A DNA stretch of 64,000 nucleotides, from assembly GCA_027490955.1 (NCBI GenBank), contig JAIXXB010000024.1, positions 1-64,000 of the forward strand. The letters are read 5' to 3'. Made by a program: the position numbers and the translations under genes. The notes beneath the pieces are model-generated. The model saw only the letters and a program-made list of their open reading frames with translations. It ran no database searches and was not told the origin of the DNA. Origin of the DNA: Rhodobacter sp. GTDB taxonomy: Bacteria; Pseudomonadota; Alphaproteobacteria; Rhodobacterales; Rhodobacteraceae. Below are positions 1 to 9,745 of the stretch, one piece after another; the stretch's first letter is position 1; each line of letters begins with the position of its first letter.

Positions 1-141
1 AACTATCCCACTGTGGCAAAGGGCACCGAACGCCTGCGCATCACCCCCTCGCCCTATCACACCGATGCCGATATCGACCATCTGGCAAGCGCGCTGCACT
101 CCCTTTGGTCACGCTGCGCTATTTCGCATGCAGTGGCGTAA
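1..141 (+). CDS. hemA: 5-aminolevulinate synthase, C-terminal 46 residues (5' end outside window)
   Basis: The window opens inside a reading frame that stops with TAA at 139-141. The 46 residues include [15 protein letters not shown], the well-conserved C-terminal signature of ALAS, the PLP enzyme that condenses glycine and succinyl-CoA in the first step of haem and bacteriochlorophyll synthesis. It lies just ahead of cycA, in the same direction. From memory, the hemA-cycA pair marks the end of the puh/bch arm of the photosynthesis cluster in Rhodobacterales, so the missing bch genes may lie to the left. Only the tail is visible, so nothing can be said about the catalytic lysine. Confidence 0.85.
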   Translation, partial: NYPTVAKGTERLRITPSPYHTDADIDHLASALHSLWSRCAISHAVA

Positions 142-219
142 GTTAGGGCTTGACGAGGCCGAAGTTTGTAACACATGCCACGGAACGTGGCGACAATTCG
201 CCGCATATGGGAGAGTCAC

Positions 220-654
220 ATGAAAACCAACCTACTGACCATCGCAGCCACTGCGCTGCTGCTGGCTGCCCCTGCCTATGCGGCAGGCGATGCCGCCAAG
301 GGCGAAGCGACGTTCAAGCAGTGCCAAGCTTGCCACGCTGTCATTGATGACACGGGCGCAGTGCTGGCAGGCAAGGGCAAGACAGGCCCGAACCTATACG
401 GCGTGTTTGGCCGCCAAGCGGGCACATATCCTGATTTCAAATATGGCGAGTCGATCATTGCTGGCGGCGCTGCGGGCGTGATCTGGAACGAGGCAGAGTT
501 TATCGCCTATGTTCAAGACCCCAGCAAATACTGGCAGGAAAAACTGGGCGATAAGAAAGCCAAGTCGAAGATGATGTTCAAGGTGAAGAATGCGGAAGCT
601 GCCGCAGACCTTTACGCCTATCTGTCGCAGTTCAGCCCTGCTGCTGCGCAATAA
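220..654 (+). CDS. cycA: cytochrome c2, periplasmic electron carrier
   Basis: This 144-residue protein has a signal peptide (residues 1-21, ending AYA), a single haem-binding CQACH motif at 35-39, and a KMMFKVK segment near the C-terminus that should supply the axial methionine. Cytochrome c2 shuttles electrons from the bc1 complex to the photo-oxidised reaction centre and to oxidases. The ATG at 220 was chosen over an upstream in-frame start at 175 because it directly opens the signal peptide and has a GGGAG ribosome site 6-7 bases upstream. A 6-bp inverted repeat (177-191) lies just before the gene. A strong terminator follows. The position next to hemA and the reaction-centre operon fits its role. 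Confidence 0.93.
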   Translation: MKTNLLTIAATALLLAAPAYAAGDAAKGEATFKQCQACHAVIDDTGAVLAGKGKTGPNLYGVFGRQAGTYPDFKYGESIIAGGAAGVIWNEAEFIAYVQDPSKYWQEKLGDKKAKSKMMFKVKNAEAAADLYAYLSQFSPAAAQ

Positions 655-675
655 CATACTGCGTGATACAGAGAC

Positions 676-704
676 AAAAGGCCCCGCATTGCGGGGCCTT
701 TTTC
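676..704. terminator. bidirectional rho-independent terminator between cycA and dxs
   Basis: AAGGCCCCGC pairs with GCGGGGCCTT across a 3-base ATT loop and is flanked by A and T runs on both sides. It can end cycA transcription on the plus strand and dxs transcription on the minus strand. Confidence 0.85.
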
Positions 705-724
705 GCAAAACGCGGCCATTTCTG

Positions 725-2635
725 TCAGGCGCGCAATACGGCGGCCTGCGGCATCAGCCCGCGCACTGTGGCCGCAATATCTGCCGCCGTCAGCCCTGCA
801 TCGCGGTACATCGCTTCGGGCGAGGCTTGGTCGATGAATCGGTCAGGCAGTGTCATGCAGCGGATTTTCAGCCCGTGATCTAGGCCCCCACTGGCAGCGA
901 GGTATTGCAGCACCTGCGCGCCAAATCCGCCCGCCGCGCCCTGCTCTATGGTAATCAGGGCAGCATGATGGCGGCAAAGTTGGCCCAGCAAATCCAGATC
1001 CAAAGGTTTGGCAAAGCGCGCATCGGCGATGGTTACAGATATGCCCTGCGCGGCCAAGCTTTCGGCGGCGAGCAGGCACTCGTTCAGATGCGCACCAAAA
1101 GACATGATCGCCACATCATTGCCACTGCGCACCACACGGCCGCGCCCAATTTCCAGCGGCGCGCCAATATCTGGCATCACGGCGCCCACGCCTTCGCCGC
1201 GCGGATACCTAAAGGCAATCGGCCCTGCGTCATAGTCTGCGGCCGTGGCGACCATATGCACCAGTTCTGCTTCGTCGCTGGGGGCCATAACAACCATATT
1301 CGGCAAGGCCGCCAGATAGCCCACATCAAAGGCCCCTGCATGGGTGGCACCATCTGCCCCCACCAACCCCGCCCGATCGATGGCAAAGCGCACTGGCAGG
1401 CCCTGCAGGGCCACGTCATGGACGATTTGGTCATAGCCGCGTTGCAAAAAGGTGGAATAAATCGCCACAAAGGGTTTCAGCCCGCCCGCAGCCATACCAG
1501 CTGCAAAGGTGACCGCATGTTGTTCGGCAATGCCCACATCAAAAACGCGGGCGGGAAAGCGCTGCGCCAAAATATCCAGCCCCGTGCCCGAAGGCATGGC
1601 CGCAGTAATGCCCACAATGCGGCCATCGCGGGCAGCCTCATTGGTCAGGGCCTGCCCAAACACCGATGTATAGGCGGGCGCATTTGATTTGGCCTTGGCC
1701 TGCGTGCCAGAGATCACATCGAATTTGGCAACGCCGTGGTATTTGTCAGCGGCGGCCTCTGCGGGGGCATAGCCCTTGCCCTTAACAGTGATGGCATGGA
1801 TCAGCACAGGGCCGCGCGCGCGCGTTTTGGCGGCGCGCAGGGTGGCCAGCAACTGGCCCATATCATGCCCATCAATCGGGCCTATGTAATCAAAGCCCAG
1901 TTCTTCGAACATCGTGCGGCCTTGCGCACTGCCTGTGACCAGCGCTTTGGCACGGCGCGCACCCTCGCGCAGCGGCGATGGCAGCGCATCCACTGCGCCT
2001 GCGGCCAGATCGCGCAGGCTGGCAAAAGGCGTGTCAGAGGCCAGTCGATTGAGATAAATGTTCAGCGCGCCCACGGGCGGGGCGATGGACATATCATTAT
2101 CGTTCAATATCACAAAAAGCCGCTTGCCCAGATGGCCTGCGGCATTCATCGCCTCATAGGCCATGCCAGCGGTGATGGCCCCATCGCCAATCACGGCAAT
2201 GGTATCGCCCACAGGCCCGCCCATGTCGCGCGCCACGGCAAAGCCCAGCGCCGCAGAAATAGAGGTGCTGGAATGGGCCGCGCCGAACGGATCATACTGG
2301 CTTTCGCTGCGCTTGGTAAAGCCTGACAGCCCGCCCTCTTGGCGCAGGCTTCCCATTTCAGCGCGCCGCCCTGTTAGAATTTTATGGGGATAGCATTGGT
2401 GGCCAACATCCCAGATCAGCTTATCGCGCGGGGTATCGAACACCGCGTGCAGCGCCACTGTCATTTCCACCACGCCAAGGGAAGATCCCAAATGCCCGCC
2501 CGTTTTGGACACAACTTCGATCACATCTCGGCGCAATTCGCCTGCAAGGGCGGCCAAATCTCCATCACTCAGACCGCGCAAATCGGCGGGAAGATGAACT
2601 TTGTCCAACAGCGGCGTTTGAGAGGGTGCGGTCAT
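725..2635 (-). CDS. dxs: 1-deoxy-D-xylulose-5-phosphate synthase
   Basis: This 636-residue protein catalyses the thiamine-diphosphate-dependent condensation of pyruvate and glyceraldehyde 3-phosphate, the entry step of the MEP isoprenoid pathway. That pathway feeds carotenoids and the phytol/geranylgeraniol tail of bacteriochlorophyll. Visible signatures are [24 protein letters not shown] with the NDND cofactor segment, and [13 protein letters not shown] with the catalytic glutamate. The start is placed at MTAPSQ (2635). The frame stays open 52 codons upstream, but that extension is not Dxs-like. It lies downstream of pufX in the same direction, as I recall for Rhodobacter, with two hairpins in between. 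Confidence 0.95.
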   Translation of the reverse strand: MTAPSQTPLLDKVHLPADLRGLSDGDLAALAGELRRDVIEVVSKTGGHLGSSLGVVEMTVALHAVFDTPRDKLIWDVGHQCYPHKILTGRRAEMGSLRQEGGLSGFTKRSESQYDPFGAAHSSTSISAALGFAVARDMGGPVGDTIAVIGDGAITAGMAYEAMNAAGHLGKRLFVILNDNDMSIAPPVGALNIYLNRLASDTPFASLRDLAAGAVDALPSPLREGARRAKALVTGSAQGRTMFEELGFDYIGPIDGHDMGQLLATLRAAKTRARGPVLIHAITVKGKGYAPAEAAADKYHGVAKFDVISGTQAKAKSNAPAYTSVFGQALTNEAARDGRIVGITAAMPSGTGLDILAQRFPARVFDVGIAEQHAVTFAAGMAAGGLKPFVAIYSTFLQRGYDQIVHDVALQGLPVRFAIDRAGLVGADGATHAGAFDVGYLAALPNMVVMAPSDEAELVHMVATAADYDAGPIAFRYPRGEGVGAVMPDIGAPLEIGRGRVVRSGNDVAIMSFGAHLNECLLAAESLAAQGISVTIADARFAKPLDLDLLGQLCRHHAALITIEQGAAGGFGAQVLQYLAASGGLDHGLKIRCMTLPDRFIDQASPEAMYRDAGLTAADIAATVRGLMPQAAVLRA

Positions 2636-2768
2636 TTCGGGCCTACTTTCGCAAGAAAATGCAGCGAGGGGCGAATTTGGGGCAAAAGGGGTGCCGCAGC
2701 GCATTGCACGCGGCACCAGGTGCCTGTTGCCAACAGGAAAGGGAACCGGGCCGTGGAAAACCCGAGTT

Positions 2769-2828
2769 GTTTGGGCCGGCATATGGCCCAAACATCGTGC
2801 GGGCTGGGCAAGCTATCCTGCCCAGCCC
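2769..2828 (-). other. two stem-loops after pufX (end of puf transcript)
   Basis: There are two perfect inverted repeats. GGGCTGGGCA (2801-2810) pairs with TGCCCAGCCC (2819-2828). GTTTGGGCC (2769-2777) pairs with GGCCCAAAC (2785-2793). On the minus strand they directly follow the pufX stop and precede dxs. Neither is followed by a T run, so they are more likely 3'-end protecting structures or partial terminators than classic terminators. Confidence 0.6.
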
Positions 2829-2836
2829 AAAGCCGC

Positions 2837-3067
2837 CTAGACCAGTTCGGTCAGCGCATCTGCGCCAAGGTCTAGTTGCGTGTAGGGCGAGGGCGCGGTT
2901 TTGCTTTCAGCGGGCAAAAGCTGCCCAACTGCCCAAATCGCGCCCAGCGTCAGGCCAATGGCAAGAACGAACAATGCTGCCCATCCCATGCCGCGCAGCA
3001 TTTGCCACATGACCCAAGAGCGCAGGGCCGAGGTGGTGTTGCCTTCGTGGTAGAATTTATCGGACAT
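2837..3067 (-). CDS. pufX: PufX, LH1 ring-gap/quinone-channel polypeptide
   Basis: This is a 76-residue single-span membrane protein. It has a polar N-terminus, one hydrophobic helix (about residues 28-50) preceded by WQMLRGMGW, and a soluble proline-containing tail. Size, topology, the QM-x-x-G-x-GW pattern and its place after pufM match PufX, which opens the LH1 ring for quinone exchange and can promote dimerisation. As I recall, pufX is limited to the Rhodobacter-related phototrophs, while most roseobacters and other purple bacteria carry pufC. Sequence identity across the family is low, so the call rests on position and topology as well as motif. Confidence 0.85.
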   Translation of the reverse strand: MSDKFYHEGNTTSALRSWVMWQMLRGMGWAALFVLAIGLTLGAIWAVGQLLPAESKTAPSPYTQLDLGADALTELV

Positions 3068-3085
3068 CTGGTTTCCTTTCGAAGG

Positions 3086-4009
3086 TCAGTTAAGCGGCGC
3101 ATAGCCGTGGACTTGCGCCCAAGAATACCAGTCATCCACCACAGTGCCAGTCAGCAAAATACCAATCCCGCCTGTCACGGTGACCAGCACAGCAAACCAC
3201 CACGCCCAGCGGTGAATACCTTCCATTGTGGCGTTAAAGCCCATCGTCCAGCGCCAGAACAATGCGGCGCGTTCCGAGGCTGTGCCACGATCTACAATCT
3301 GTTCCAATTCGCGGTCGCCGCCCAAACGGGTGACGGCCAGAATCGTGGCCCCATGCATCGCAAACAGCAGGGCCGACCCATACAGGAAGGCGATGGAAAG
3401 CGCGTGGAAGGGGTTGTAGAACAGGTTGCCATAGGTCAGCGAAAAGTTGTTCGTCCAATCAAGGTGGCTAAAGATGCCGTAGGGCACAGCCTCTGACCAG
3501 CTGCCCATCAGCACAGGGCGGATAAGGCCCAGCACCAAGAACAGCCAAATCGCACCCGCAAAGGCCCAAGACACATGCTTGCCCATGCCCAGCGCCTCGG
3601 CACGCAGATAGGTGCGCACCCACCACGTCATCACCGAAATCAGCAAGAAGAACGACGCAATCAGCCAAAGCCCGCCTTCGGCCAAGGGTGCAAATCCCAG
3701 CCCATATTCCGCCGCTGGCGGCTCTAGCGAGAACCAGAACAGATCGCGCAAGAACACTGCAGGGTTATAGCCTGCCTGATGCCAATACCAAGCGCCCACC
3801 AGCATGAACCAAATCGCGCCTGTTGCCAGCGAAATCACGCCCATTGTGCCCAGATAGATGGGGCCCAGCTGCGCATTGCCAAACCAGCCTGCCAGTGTGG
3901 AAAAAGTTGCGCCCTTGGTGCGGTTGCCCGTTTCCACCTGCTCGACCATGCCCATTTCTGGGGCGGCGCGCACTTGGACTTGGGTGAAGATGTTTTGATA
4001 CTCAGCCAT
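3086..4009 (-). CDS. pufM: photosynthetic reaction centre M subunit
   Basis: This 307-residue protein has five membrane helices and binds the special pair, accessory pigments, QA and the non-haem iron with the L subunit. Diagnostic segments are GIFSHLDW (accessory bacteriochlorophyll ligand), [11 protein letters not shown] (special-pair histidine), [11 protein letters not shown] and the GIHRWAWW iron/quinone region. The length is the normal M length. The start codon overlaps the pufL stop by 8 bases, so the two subunits are translationally coupled and made in equal amounts. Confidence 0.98.
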   Translation of the reverse strand: MAEYQNIFTQVQVRAAPEMGMVEQVETGNRTKGATFSTLAGWFGNAQLGPIYLGTMGVISLATGAIWFMLVGAWYWHQAGYNPAVFLRDLFWFSLEPPAAEYGLGFAPLAEGGLWLIASFFLLISVMTWWVRTYLRAEALGMGKHVSWAFAGAIWLFLVLGLIRPVLMGSWSEAVPYGIFSHLDWTNNFSLTYGNLFYNPFHALSIAFLYGSALLFAMHGATILAVTRLGGDRELEQIVDRGTASERAALFWRWTMGFNATMEGIHRWAWWFAVLVTVTGGIGILLTGTVVDDWYSWAQVHGYAPLN

Positions 4010-4850
4010 TTACGCCTCCTGGAATACCGGCCCAAAATGGAAGTTGCAGCCACCAGTTCCACCAATCGACCCACTGCTCGAACCAGATCGTGCCCGAGAT
4101 CAGGATGCAGATCGCGCTCCAGAATCCCGCGTTCAGGGCCAGCAGCAGGCCAAGGCGGTGAATGCCCAGCGTGCCGACGGAATAGCCGATCAAATCGCGA
4201 AAGAAGGTATCCTCGTGATCGGGGGTTTTCATAAGCTCGCCCTTAGGCGGGTTGGCTGCCGACAAGATCAAAGCGCCATGCAGTGCCAAGGCCAAGGCCG
4301 TGGTGAAGAAGAAGCTGACGGCAATCATATGCGCGGGGTTATAGTGGAAATTGCCATAGGTGTAGCCCGTGTTTGACACCCAATCGAGATGGCTGAAAAT
4401 GCCGTAGGGAAAGGCATAGCCCCAAGACCCCATCAAAATGGGGCGGATGACAACCAAGGTCACATAGGCAAAGATCGCAACGCCAAAGGCAAAAGGCACA
4501 TGCAGCCCAATGCCCAATTTGCGGGCAATCTCAACTTCGCGCAGCGCCCAAGAGACAAAGGCCCCAATGGCGCAAATGGTGATGATTTGCCAAAGCCCGC
4601 CTTCCATCAGCGGGGCAAAGGCCAGTCCATTTTCAACGGGTGGCGGATTGATCGAAATCAACCATGGGTTCCAAGTTGGGCCCAGTGCCGCACCATAGAA
4701 AATCAAAATTGTGCCTAGGGCCGCGAAGAAAAAGGTCGTGACCCCAAAGAAACCAACGTAAAACGGGCCGACCCAAAAGTCGAACAAGTTTCCGCCGATC
4801 AGCGTGCCACCTGGCACGCGATATTTACGTTCGAAGCTAAGCAGAGCCAT
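4002..4850 (-). CDS. pufL: photosynthetic reaction centre L subunit
   Basis: This 282-residue membrane protein is the usual length for [16 protein letters not shown] provides the accessory bacteriochlorophyll histidine, FHYNPAHM the special-pair histidine, and the [10 protein letters not shown] and GIHRLGLLL segments the iron and QB ligands. The ATG at 4850 has a good GGAGGGGA ribosome site. It lies 104 bases after pufA. That gap contains a strong hairpin, in line with the known excess of LH1 over reaction-centre message. Confidence 0.98.
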   Translation of the reverse strand: MALLSFERKYRVPGGTLIGGNLFDFWVGPFYVGFFGVTTFFFAALGTILIFYGAALGPTWNPWLISINPPPVENGLAFAPLMEGGLWQIITICAIGAFVSWALREVEIARKLGIGLHVPFAFGVAIFAYVTLVVIRPILMGSWGYAFPYGIFSHLDWVSNTGYTYGNFHYNPAHMIAVSFFFTTALALALHGALILSAANPPKGELMKTPDHEDTFFRDLIGYSVGTLGIHRLGLLLALNAGFWSAICILISGTIWFEQWVDWWNWWLQLPFWAGIPGGVNG

Positions 4851-4913
4851 GCTTCCCCTCCGCGATTGGACGGCGCGAATGCGCGCGTCAGGTTATGTCG
4901 TAAAATCGTGTTT

Positions 4914-4943
4914 GTTGCGGGCGACGGCGGGGCCGCCCGCAAC
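4914..4943 (-). other. pufA-pufL intercistronic stem-loop
   Basis: GTTGCGGGCG (4914-4923) pairs perfectly with CGCCCGCAAC (4934-4943) around a 10-base loop, between the LH1 genes and pufL. In Rhodobacter a hairpin at this place stabilises the pufBA message against 3' decay and sets the LH1-to-reaction-centre ratio. The same role is inferred here. Confidence 0.75.
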
Positions 4944-4954
4944 GATGTTGGCGG

Positions 4955-5140
4955 TTATTCTGCTGGCGCTGCGGCAGGAGCGTAGCCATATTTGGCGTTC
5001 GCTTTGTCGAACCAGTTGTAACCGGGGTTGGACAGCAGGACGAGGTGAATCATCGCTGCCAGCAGGAAGAGGAAAACCCCTTGCGCCACGAAAACGCGGC
5101 GCGGATCGAAAATCAGCCAGATTTTGTAAAAGCTGCTCAT
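4955..5140 (-). CDS. pufA: light-harvesting 1 alpha polypeptide
   Basis: This 61-residue single-helix antenna protein has a [17 protein letters not shown]-terminus typical of LH1 alpha. The membrane helix carries the [10 protein letters not shown] segment whose histidine ligates bacteriochlorophyll. A short alanine/proline tail follows. It is paired with pufB, 13 bases upstream in the same operon. Confidence 0.97.
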   Translation of the reverse strand: MSSFYKIWLIFDPRRVFVAQGVFLFLLAAMIHLVLLSNPGYNWFDKANAKYGYAPAAAPAE

Positions 5141-5153
5141 GTTTCAATCCCCC

Positions 5154-5303
5154 TCAGAACCAAGGCTGCCAGAAGAACACGGCCACGTGAGCCACGATCG
5201 CGATGGTTACAAACAACCAAAGCCCGCTCATGTAGACCGAGTGCAATTCTTGCGCCTGTTGGTCAGTTAGACCTGTGAAAGACAGATCGGATTTATCAGC
5301 CAT
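5154..5303 (-). CDS. pufB: light-harvesting 1 beta polypeptide
   Basis: A 49-codon frame, too short for many gene callers, encodes a protein opening [20 protein letters not shown] and ending with [13 protein letters not shown]. The E-L-H-S-x-Y-M-S-G-L-W turn and the AHVAVFFW segment are the LH1 beta signature. The histidine in AHV is the bacteriochlorophyll ligand. The ATG at 5303 is preceded by a GGAGG ribosome site. It lies directly upstream of pufA, as in all purple-bacterial puf operons. Confidence 0.96.
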   Translation of the reverse strand: MADKSDLSFTGLTDQQAQELHSVYMSGLWLFVTIAIVAHVAVFFWQPWF

Positions 5304-5330
5304 AGTATCCTCCAGGATATTCGTGCCGAC

Positions 5331-5372
5331 GCCGCAAACCCTGCGGCTGGGTCATAAGGGGCGGAATGCCCC
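5331..5372 (-). other. stem-loops between pufQ and pufB
   Basis: GCCGCA/TGCGGC (5331-5347) and GGGGC/GCCCC (5358-5372) are two short hairpins in the 122-base gap between pufQ and pufB. In Rhodobacter the pufQ-B region is where the long primary transcript is processed. These hairpins are candidates for the structures that mark the stable 5' end of the pufBA message. Confidence 0.45.
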
Positions 5373-5425
5373 CCAATGCTTCGGCCCCTGTTGCCAAGGG
5401 TCGAAAGACGTATCGCGGCTGGCTA

Positions 5426-5647
5426 TCAGCCGCGGAAAATCATGGGCGTGATGGCGCGCGCATCTTTGATAGCGCAGGCCAACGGGCCCGTTTTTGGCAC
5501 CGACAAATGCCGCAGCATCGCTACGGGCCAGCGCACGATGTGCAGGCCCAGCGCCAGTGTGAAAATCAGCGCGAAATACAGGCTGAATTCCACGCGGCCT
5601 ACGCGCTTGACGCCGCTGAGATCGCCGCTTGCGGAAAAGTCGCTCAT
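5426..5647 (-). CDS. pufQ: PufQ, bacteriochlorophyll synthesis-associated membrane protein
   Basis: This 73-residue protein has one hydrophobic segment (about 19-45) and the PufQ-like pattern [11 protein letters not shown]...[13 protein letters not shown] followed by ITPMIFRG at the C-terminus. PufQ is needed for normal bacteriochlorophyll production in Rhodobacter, perhaps as a carrier of porphyrin intermediates, but its biochemistry is unsettled. The start codon overlaps the bchZ stop by 4 bases, so puf genes are reached by read-through from the bch block as well as from any internal promoter. Confidence 0.88.
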   Translation of the reverse strand: MSDFSASGDLSGVKRVGRVEFSLYFALIFTLALGLHIVRWPVAMLRHLSVPKTGPLACAIKDARAITPMIFRG

Positions 5648-7134
5648 GCCGTTTCTCCTTGTTGTGTGGGTTTGGCTTGCGGGGCGAAATCGCGCTGCAA
5701 TGCCGTGACAGTTTCTAAAACCACCCGTTCAGCCCCTGAATCCAGCGCCGCTTTTTCGGCGGCATCGCGCAGCGTGCGGGCAGCAGAAATGCGCGTTAAA
5801 ATCGGGTGGGTGGCGACAATGCGGTCAAGGGCCGCTTGCGCATCGACATCCCATGGGAAATCGCGGCGCAAATTGGTGGGCGTGGCGGCCGCGCTGTCCA
5901 TATCCGTGCCAAGGGGCAGGATGTGGAACAATGCGTCAAACAGGCTGTTGCAAACCTCTTGCAGCACATAGACCGCGCCAGCAAAGCCCATCACAGGCGT
6001 GCCCGTGGCGCGGCGAATAGCAGCACCGGGAAAGCTGGCAGGAATAAAGCTGGGCGCAGGGCCAAAGCCGCCCTTCATTTCAGCCAAATACATCTTTTCA
6101 TTGATCGATCCGAACACGACCAGCGGGCGGTGCTGTTTCAGCAATCCGCGCACGGCTTCGTTATTGGTCTTTTGCCCCGCCACGCGCGCCACGGCAAAGG
6201 CGCAGGGCAGGCCAAGATCAGATTCCAGATAATGCTTCAGGCCGCGCGCATAGGTTTCCGATGCGACAACTGCAAAGCTGGCGGTTGCAAAAAAGTCCTG
6301 CGTGACCGAGCGCCACAAATCCCACACGGGCTTCAGGGTGGAATGCTTTTCCTGTTCGATAAAAGGTTCAGGATCTAGCCCCAGCATCTCGCCCAATTTG
6401 CGCAAAAACTTGATCGTGCTGTCCATGCCAATGGGGGCCTGAAGATAGGGCTTTCCCAGCACCTCGGCCAATCCGCGCCCAAATTCGCGGTACATCACGA
6501 TATTGGCGTCTGCATTGACCAGATTGCGCATTTCGGCCAGATGGGCGCCCAAGGGCAGAACCATGTTCACCTCGGCGCCGATACCTTCCACTAGGCGGCG
6601 GATTTCGTGCAAATCCGATGCCATGTTGAACACGCCATACATAGGCCCAAGGATATTGACGCGCGGACGCGCGCCCTCAACCTTATCGGCCTCGGGCGGC
6701 ATACGGCCCTTTGTCATGCCAAATTCGGTGAAAATCCACGTCATCGCGCGGTCGGCGCATTGCCACTGATCTTCGTCAATGGTGCGCGGCAAGAAGCGTT
6801 GAATATTCGTGCCCATGGGGGTGACACCGCCGCCGATCATCTCGGCAATGGAACCTGTCACCACCACGGCGGGCAGGGCGGGATCGAGTGTTTTCCACGC
6901 GCGGCGCATCGCACCTTCGGTGCCATCGCGGCCCAATTCTTCTTCGCCCAGACCTGTAACGACAATGGGCAATTCATGCGGCGGCAGCGCATCGGTGTAA
7001 TGCAGCACCGAAGTCACTGGCAGGTTTTCGCAACCCACAGGCCCGTCGATCACCACTTGCAACCCTTTGACGGCGCAAAACGCGTAAATCGCCCCCCAGT
7101 AGCCGCCCGCGCGATCATGATCTTGGATCAGCAT
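5644..7134 (-). CDS. bchZ: chlorophyllide a reductase, BchZ subunit
   Basis: This 496-residue protein is the BchZ half of the nitrogenase-like BchY-BchZ catalytic component, which with the BchX reductase reduces ring B of chlorophyllide a to the bacteriochlorin. It opens [26 protein letters not shown] and has [26 protein letters not shown] and [18 protein letters not shown], typical of BchZ. The cysteine in VGCENL is a probable iron-sulphur ligand. It overlaps bchY by one base and pufQ by four, so it sits in the middle of a coupled superoperon. Confidence 0.97.
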   Translation of the reverse strand: MLIQDHDRAGGYWGAIYAFCAVKGLQVVIDGPVGCENLPVTSVLHYTDALPPHELPIVVTGLGEEELGRDGTEGAMRRAWKTLDPALPAVVVTGSIAEMIGGGVTPMGTNIQRFLPRTIDEDQWQCADRAMTWIFTEFGMTKGRMPPEADKVEGARPRVNILGPMYGVFNMASDLHEIRRLVEGIGAEVNMVLPLGAHLAEMRNLVNADANIVMYREFGRGLAEVLGKPYLQAPIGMDSTIKFLRKLGEMLGLDPEPFIEQEKHSTLKPVWDLWRSVTQDFFATASFAVVASETYARGLKHYLESDLGLPCAFAVARVAGQKTNNEAVRGLLKQHRPLVVFGSINEKMYLAEMKGGFGPAPSFIPASFPGAAIRRATGTPVMGFAGAVYVLQEVCNSLFDALFHILPLGTDMDSAAATPTNLRRDFPWDVDAQAALDRIVATHPILTRISAARTLRDAAEKAALDSGAERVVLETVTALQRDFAPQAKPTQQGETA

Positions 7135-8717
7135 CAGATCATCTCCTCGGCTTTGGCGGCGCGTGCCGCTTTATCGAGCTTTTTCTGATGCTGCGCGCGG
7201 AAATCAGGGCGCAGATTGGGCGCACCTTCCCAAATGCCAGATGTATCGCCTGTGCCCACGCCTTCGAACAGGGCTTTCATATCGGCCATGCGGCCCTTAC
7301 CAGCCATGGCGGCATTGACCACTGTGCCAAGGCTGCCAGCCCCTGCTGGGCCCATAAGCGGGCGCGCCGAGATCAGGTTGGTGAAGTAAAGCGAAGGGAT
7401 GCCTGCCTCTTTGGCTGCTTGCACCAAGGGCGTGGTACCAATAGCCAAATCGGGGCCAAAGGCGTGCATCGCGGCAAGGTCATCCTCTAGGCTGGCGCGG
7501 AATTTCACCGCCACGCCGCGCGCGGTCAGCCAATCTAGGTCGGGCGCGCTCCATGGTGTTTTTGCGCAGGCCGTGCCGACATAGGGCACATCAGCGCCGC
7601 TTTCGATCAACAGACGCGCGACGAGCAACTCGCTGCCCTCATAGCCCGAAACAGTGATGCGGCCCGCGATGGGTGCGGCAGACAGCGCACCCTTAATCGC
7701 AGGGCCAAAGGCATTTTGGGCGGCGGCAATTTGGGCGGGGGCAATGTTATAGGCCGCGCCGACCGCCGCCAGCCATTCCATCGTGCCATCATGGCCGACA
7801 GGGGCCGATCCCACAACTTTGCGCCCAGCGGCCACAAATTCGCGCACGGCGGCGGTGTAGAACGGGTGAATGGCGGCCACTACGCCGCAATCAAGCGCAC
7901 CATACAATTCGCGCCATTCGCGGGCGGGAACCACAGGGCCAGCGGCAAGGCCCATCGGGGCCAGCATCGCGCCAATCATCATCGGATCGGCGGGGAACAT
8001 TTCGCCCAAAAGGGCCACTTGCGGGCGGTCGCCGCGGCCAGTCGCAGGGGCGGGCACGGGCCCTGCCATAATCTCTTCGCGGGCATATTTCAGCATCGCG
8101 CCCGCGAGAACATCCTTGGCCTCGGCATGGGTGGGAATGCCAAACCCAGGCACATCAATGCCCACAATCCGCACGCCATTGATTTCATTAGGCAACAGTT
8201 TCAACGGCACGCCGCTGGCGGTGGGCACGCAAAGATTGGTGACAACCACCGCGTCATAGCGTTCGGGATCGGCCAATTCATGCACCGCATCGCGGATGTC
8301 TTCGAACAGCTTGCCCGTGACCAAAGTTTCCGAATTAAACGGCACATATCCGACCGAGCGGCGCGCGCCATAGAAATGCGAGACAAAGGTTAGCCCGTAA
8401 ACGCAGCAGGCCGAGCCTGACAAAACCGTGGCCACGCGGCGCATCCGCAGGCCCACGCGCAGGCTGCCAAAGGCAGGGCACATGGACTGCGGTTTATCAT
8501 GCGGGCCTTGCGGATAATCTGCCGCATATTGATCTAGCAATTCCGAATTGCCTGCCGCGCGCGCCGCAGCTTGCATCGTGGCGGCGCCAGCGTGGCATCC
8601 CATACCATCTACAGGTTGCTGCGAGTCTGCGAAGTCGGGCGTCATCGGCGGCAGATCGGCGCTGGCCACGGCGGTCAGTTTCGCCTCGCCCGCGCTGTCA
8701 TATTGGGTTTCAGCCAT
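7134..8717 (-). CDS. bchY: chlorophyllide a reductase, BchY subunit
   Basis: This 527-residue NifD-like partner of BchZ forms the substrate-binding component of chlorophyllide a reductase. Visible features are an N-terminal [14 protein letters not shown] and [19 protein letters not shown] with cysteines suited to iron-sulphur ligation, then [31 protein letters not shown]. The length is in the normal BchY range. The terminal A of its stop codon is shared with the bchZ start, and bchX lies 23 bases upstream. Confidence 0.97.
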   Translation of the reverse strand: MAETQYDSAGEAKLTAVASADLPPMTPDFADSQQPVDGMGCHAGAATMQAAARAAGNSELLDQYAADYPQGPHDKPQSMCPAFGSLRVGLRMRRVATVLSGSACCVYGLTFVSHFYGARRSVGYVPFNSETLVTGKLFEDIRDAVHELADPERYDAVVVTNLCVPTASGVPLKLLPNEINGVRIVGIDVPGFGIPTHAEAKDVLAGAMLKYAREEIMAGPVPAPATGRGDRPQVALLGEMFPADPMMIGAMLAPMGLAAGPVVPAREWRELYGALDCGVVAAIHPFYTAAVREFVAAGRKVVGSAPVGHDGTMEWLAAVGAAYNIAPAQIAAAQNAFGPAIKGALSAAPIAGRITVSGYEGSELLVARLLIESGADVPYVGTACAKTPWSAPDLDWLTARGVAVKFRASLEDDLAAMHAFGPDLAIGTTPLVQAAKEAGIPSLYFTNLISARPLMGPAGAGSLGTVVNAAMAGKGRMADMKALFEGVGTGDTSGIWEGAPNLRPDFRAQHQKKLDKAARAAKAEEMI

Positions 8718-8740
8718 GGGCTTGCCCCCCGAATTTGGCG

Positions 8741-9745
8741 CTAAACTGTGTCATAGACCACCTCAAGCGACACTTTCGTGCCTGCAAACTTGCCACGCAT
8801 ATCGGTGTCGGTGGCGGGGGTAAGGACAAAATCCTTGCCCGTGGTTTCGGCGGAAAACAGGTTTAAGAGGCCATCTTGCGTTAGAGGAGCAGGGCGGACG
8901 GGTGGGGCAATGCCCACAGCCTCGGCCAGTTGCGTAAACATCGGGCCCCATTGCGATTCCATCGTGCCGACAATTTGGTAATTGGCCGATTTGCGGCGCA
9001 AATCATCATCTTGTGGAATGGCCGACAGCACAGGAATACCTACGGCATTTGCAAAGGCAGCAGCCTCGCCCGTGCCGTCATCTTTGTTGATGACCAGACC
9101 CGCGATGCCCACATTACCGCCCAATTTTCGGAAATATTCCACCGCAGAGCAGACGTTATTGGCCACGTAAAGCGATTGCAGATCATTCGAAGCGACAAGA
9201 ATGACCTTTTGCGCCATATCGCGGGCAATGGGCAAACCGAAGCCGCCACAGACCACGTCGCCTAGGAAATCCAGCAGAACATAGTCGAAATCCCAGTCGT
9301 GGAACCCCAGCTTTTCCAGCAGTTCAAAGCCGTGGATGATCCCGCGACCGCCGCAGCCACGGCCCACTTCGGGCCCGCCCAGCTCCATCGCAAAGACGCC
9401 GCCGCGCTTGAAACAGACATCGCCAATCTGCACCTCTTCGCCCGCCAATTTCTTGCGCGTTGAGGTTTCGATAATGGTGGGGCAAGCCTTGCCGCCGAAC
9501 AAAAGGCTGGTCGTGTCAGATTTGGGATCGCAGCCAATCAGCAGCACGCGCTTGCCCATTTCGGCCATCATATGCGACAGGTTAGCAAGGGTGAACGATT
9601 TGCCAATACCGCCTTTGCCATAAATGGCGATAATTTGGGTCTTGGATTTAGGCTCGCCCTGAGGCACCTCTAGGCTGGGTTCCTCGGCCGCTTCCGCGCG
9701 CAGGCGGGCGTCAAAATCTTTGAGATTTGGGATGTCGAGGGTCAT
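8741..9745 (-). CDS. bchX: chlorophyllide a reductase iron protein BchX
   Basis: This 334-residue NifH-like ATPase passes electrons from its [4Fe-4S] cluster to BchYZ. It has the P-loop [11 protein letters not shown] (about 43-53), [14 protein letters not shown], and cysteine-bearing [11 protein letters not shown] and DVVCGGFG segments that hold the cluster. The start is placed at MTLDIP (9745), where ATGA overlaps the bchC stop. An ATG five codons upstream is possible but would break this tight overlap. Confidence 0.97.
   Translation of the reverse strand: MTLDIPNLKDFDARLRAEAAEEPSLEVPQGEPKSKTQIIAIYGKGGIGKSFTLANLSHMMAEMGKRVLLIGCDPKSDTTSLLFGGKACPTIIETSTRKKLAGEEVQIGDVCFKRGGVFAMELGGPEVGRGCGGRGIIHGFELLEKLGFHDWDFDYVLLDFLGDVVCGGFGLPIARDMAQKVILVASNDLQSLYVANNVCSAVEYFRKLGGNVGIAGLVINKDDGTGEAAAFANAVGIPVLSAIPQDDDLRRKSANYQIVGTMESQWGPMFTQLAEAVGIAPPVRPAPLTQDGLLNLFSAETTGKDFVLTPATDTDMRGKFAGTKVSLEVVYDTV

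Noticed and set aside
177-191. GCCACG/CGTGGC inverted repeat just before cycA
   Set aside because: Too short to call an operator or attenuator; it does not match TGT-N12-ACA or an FNR-type site.
905-1687. Long open frame on the plus strand opposite dxs
   Set aside because: It lies wholly antisense to a clear dxs and its product has no recognisable motif; typical shadow frame in GC-rich DNA.
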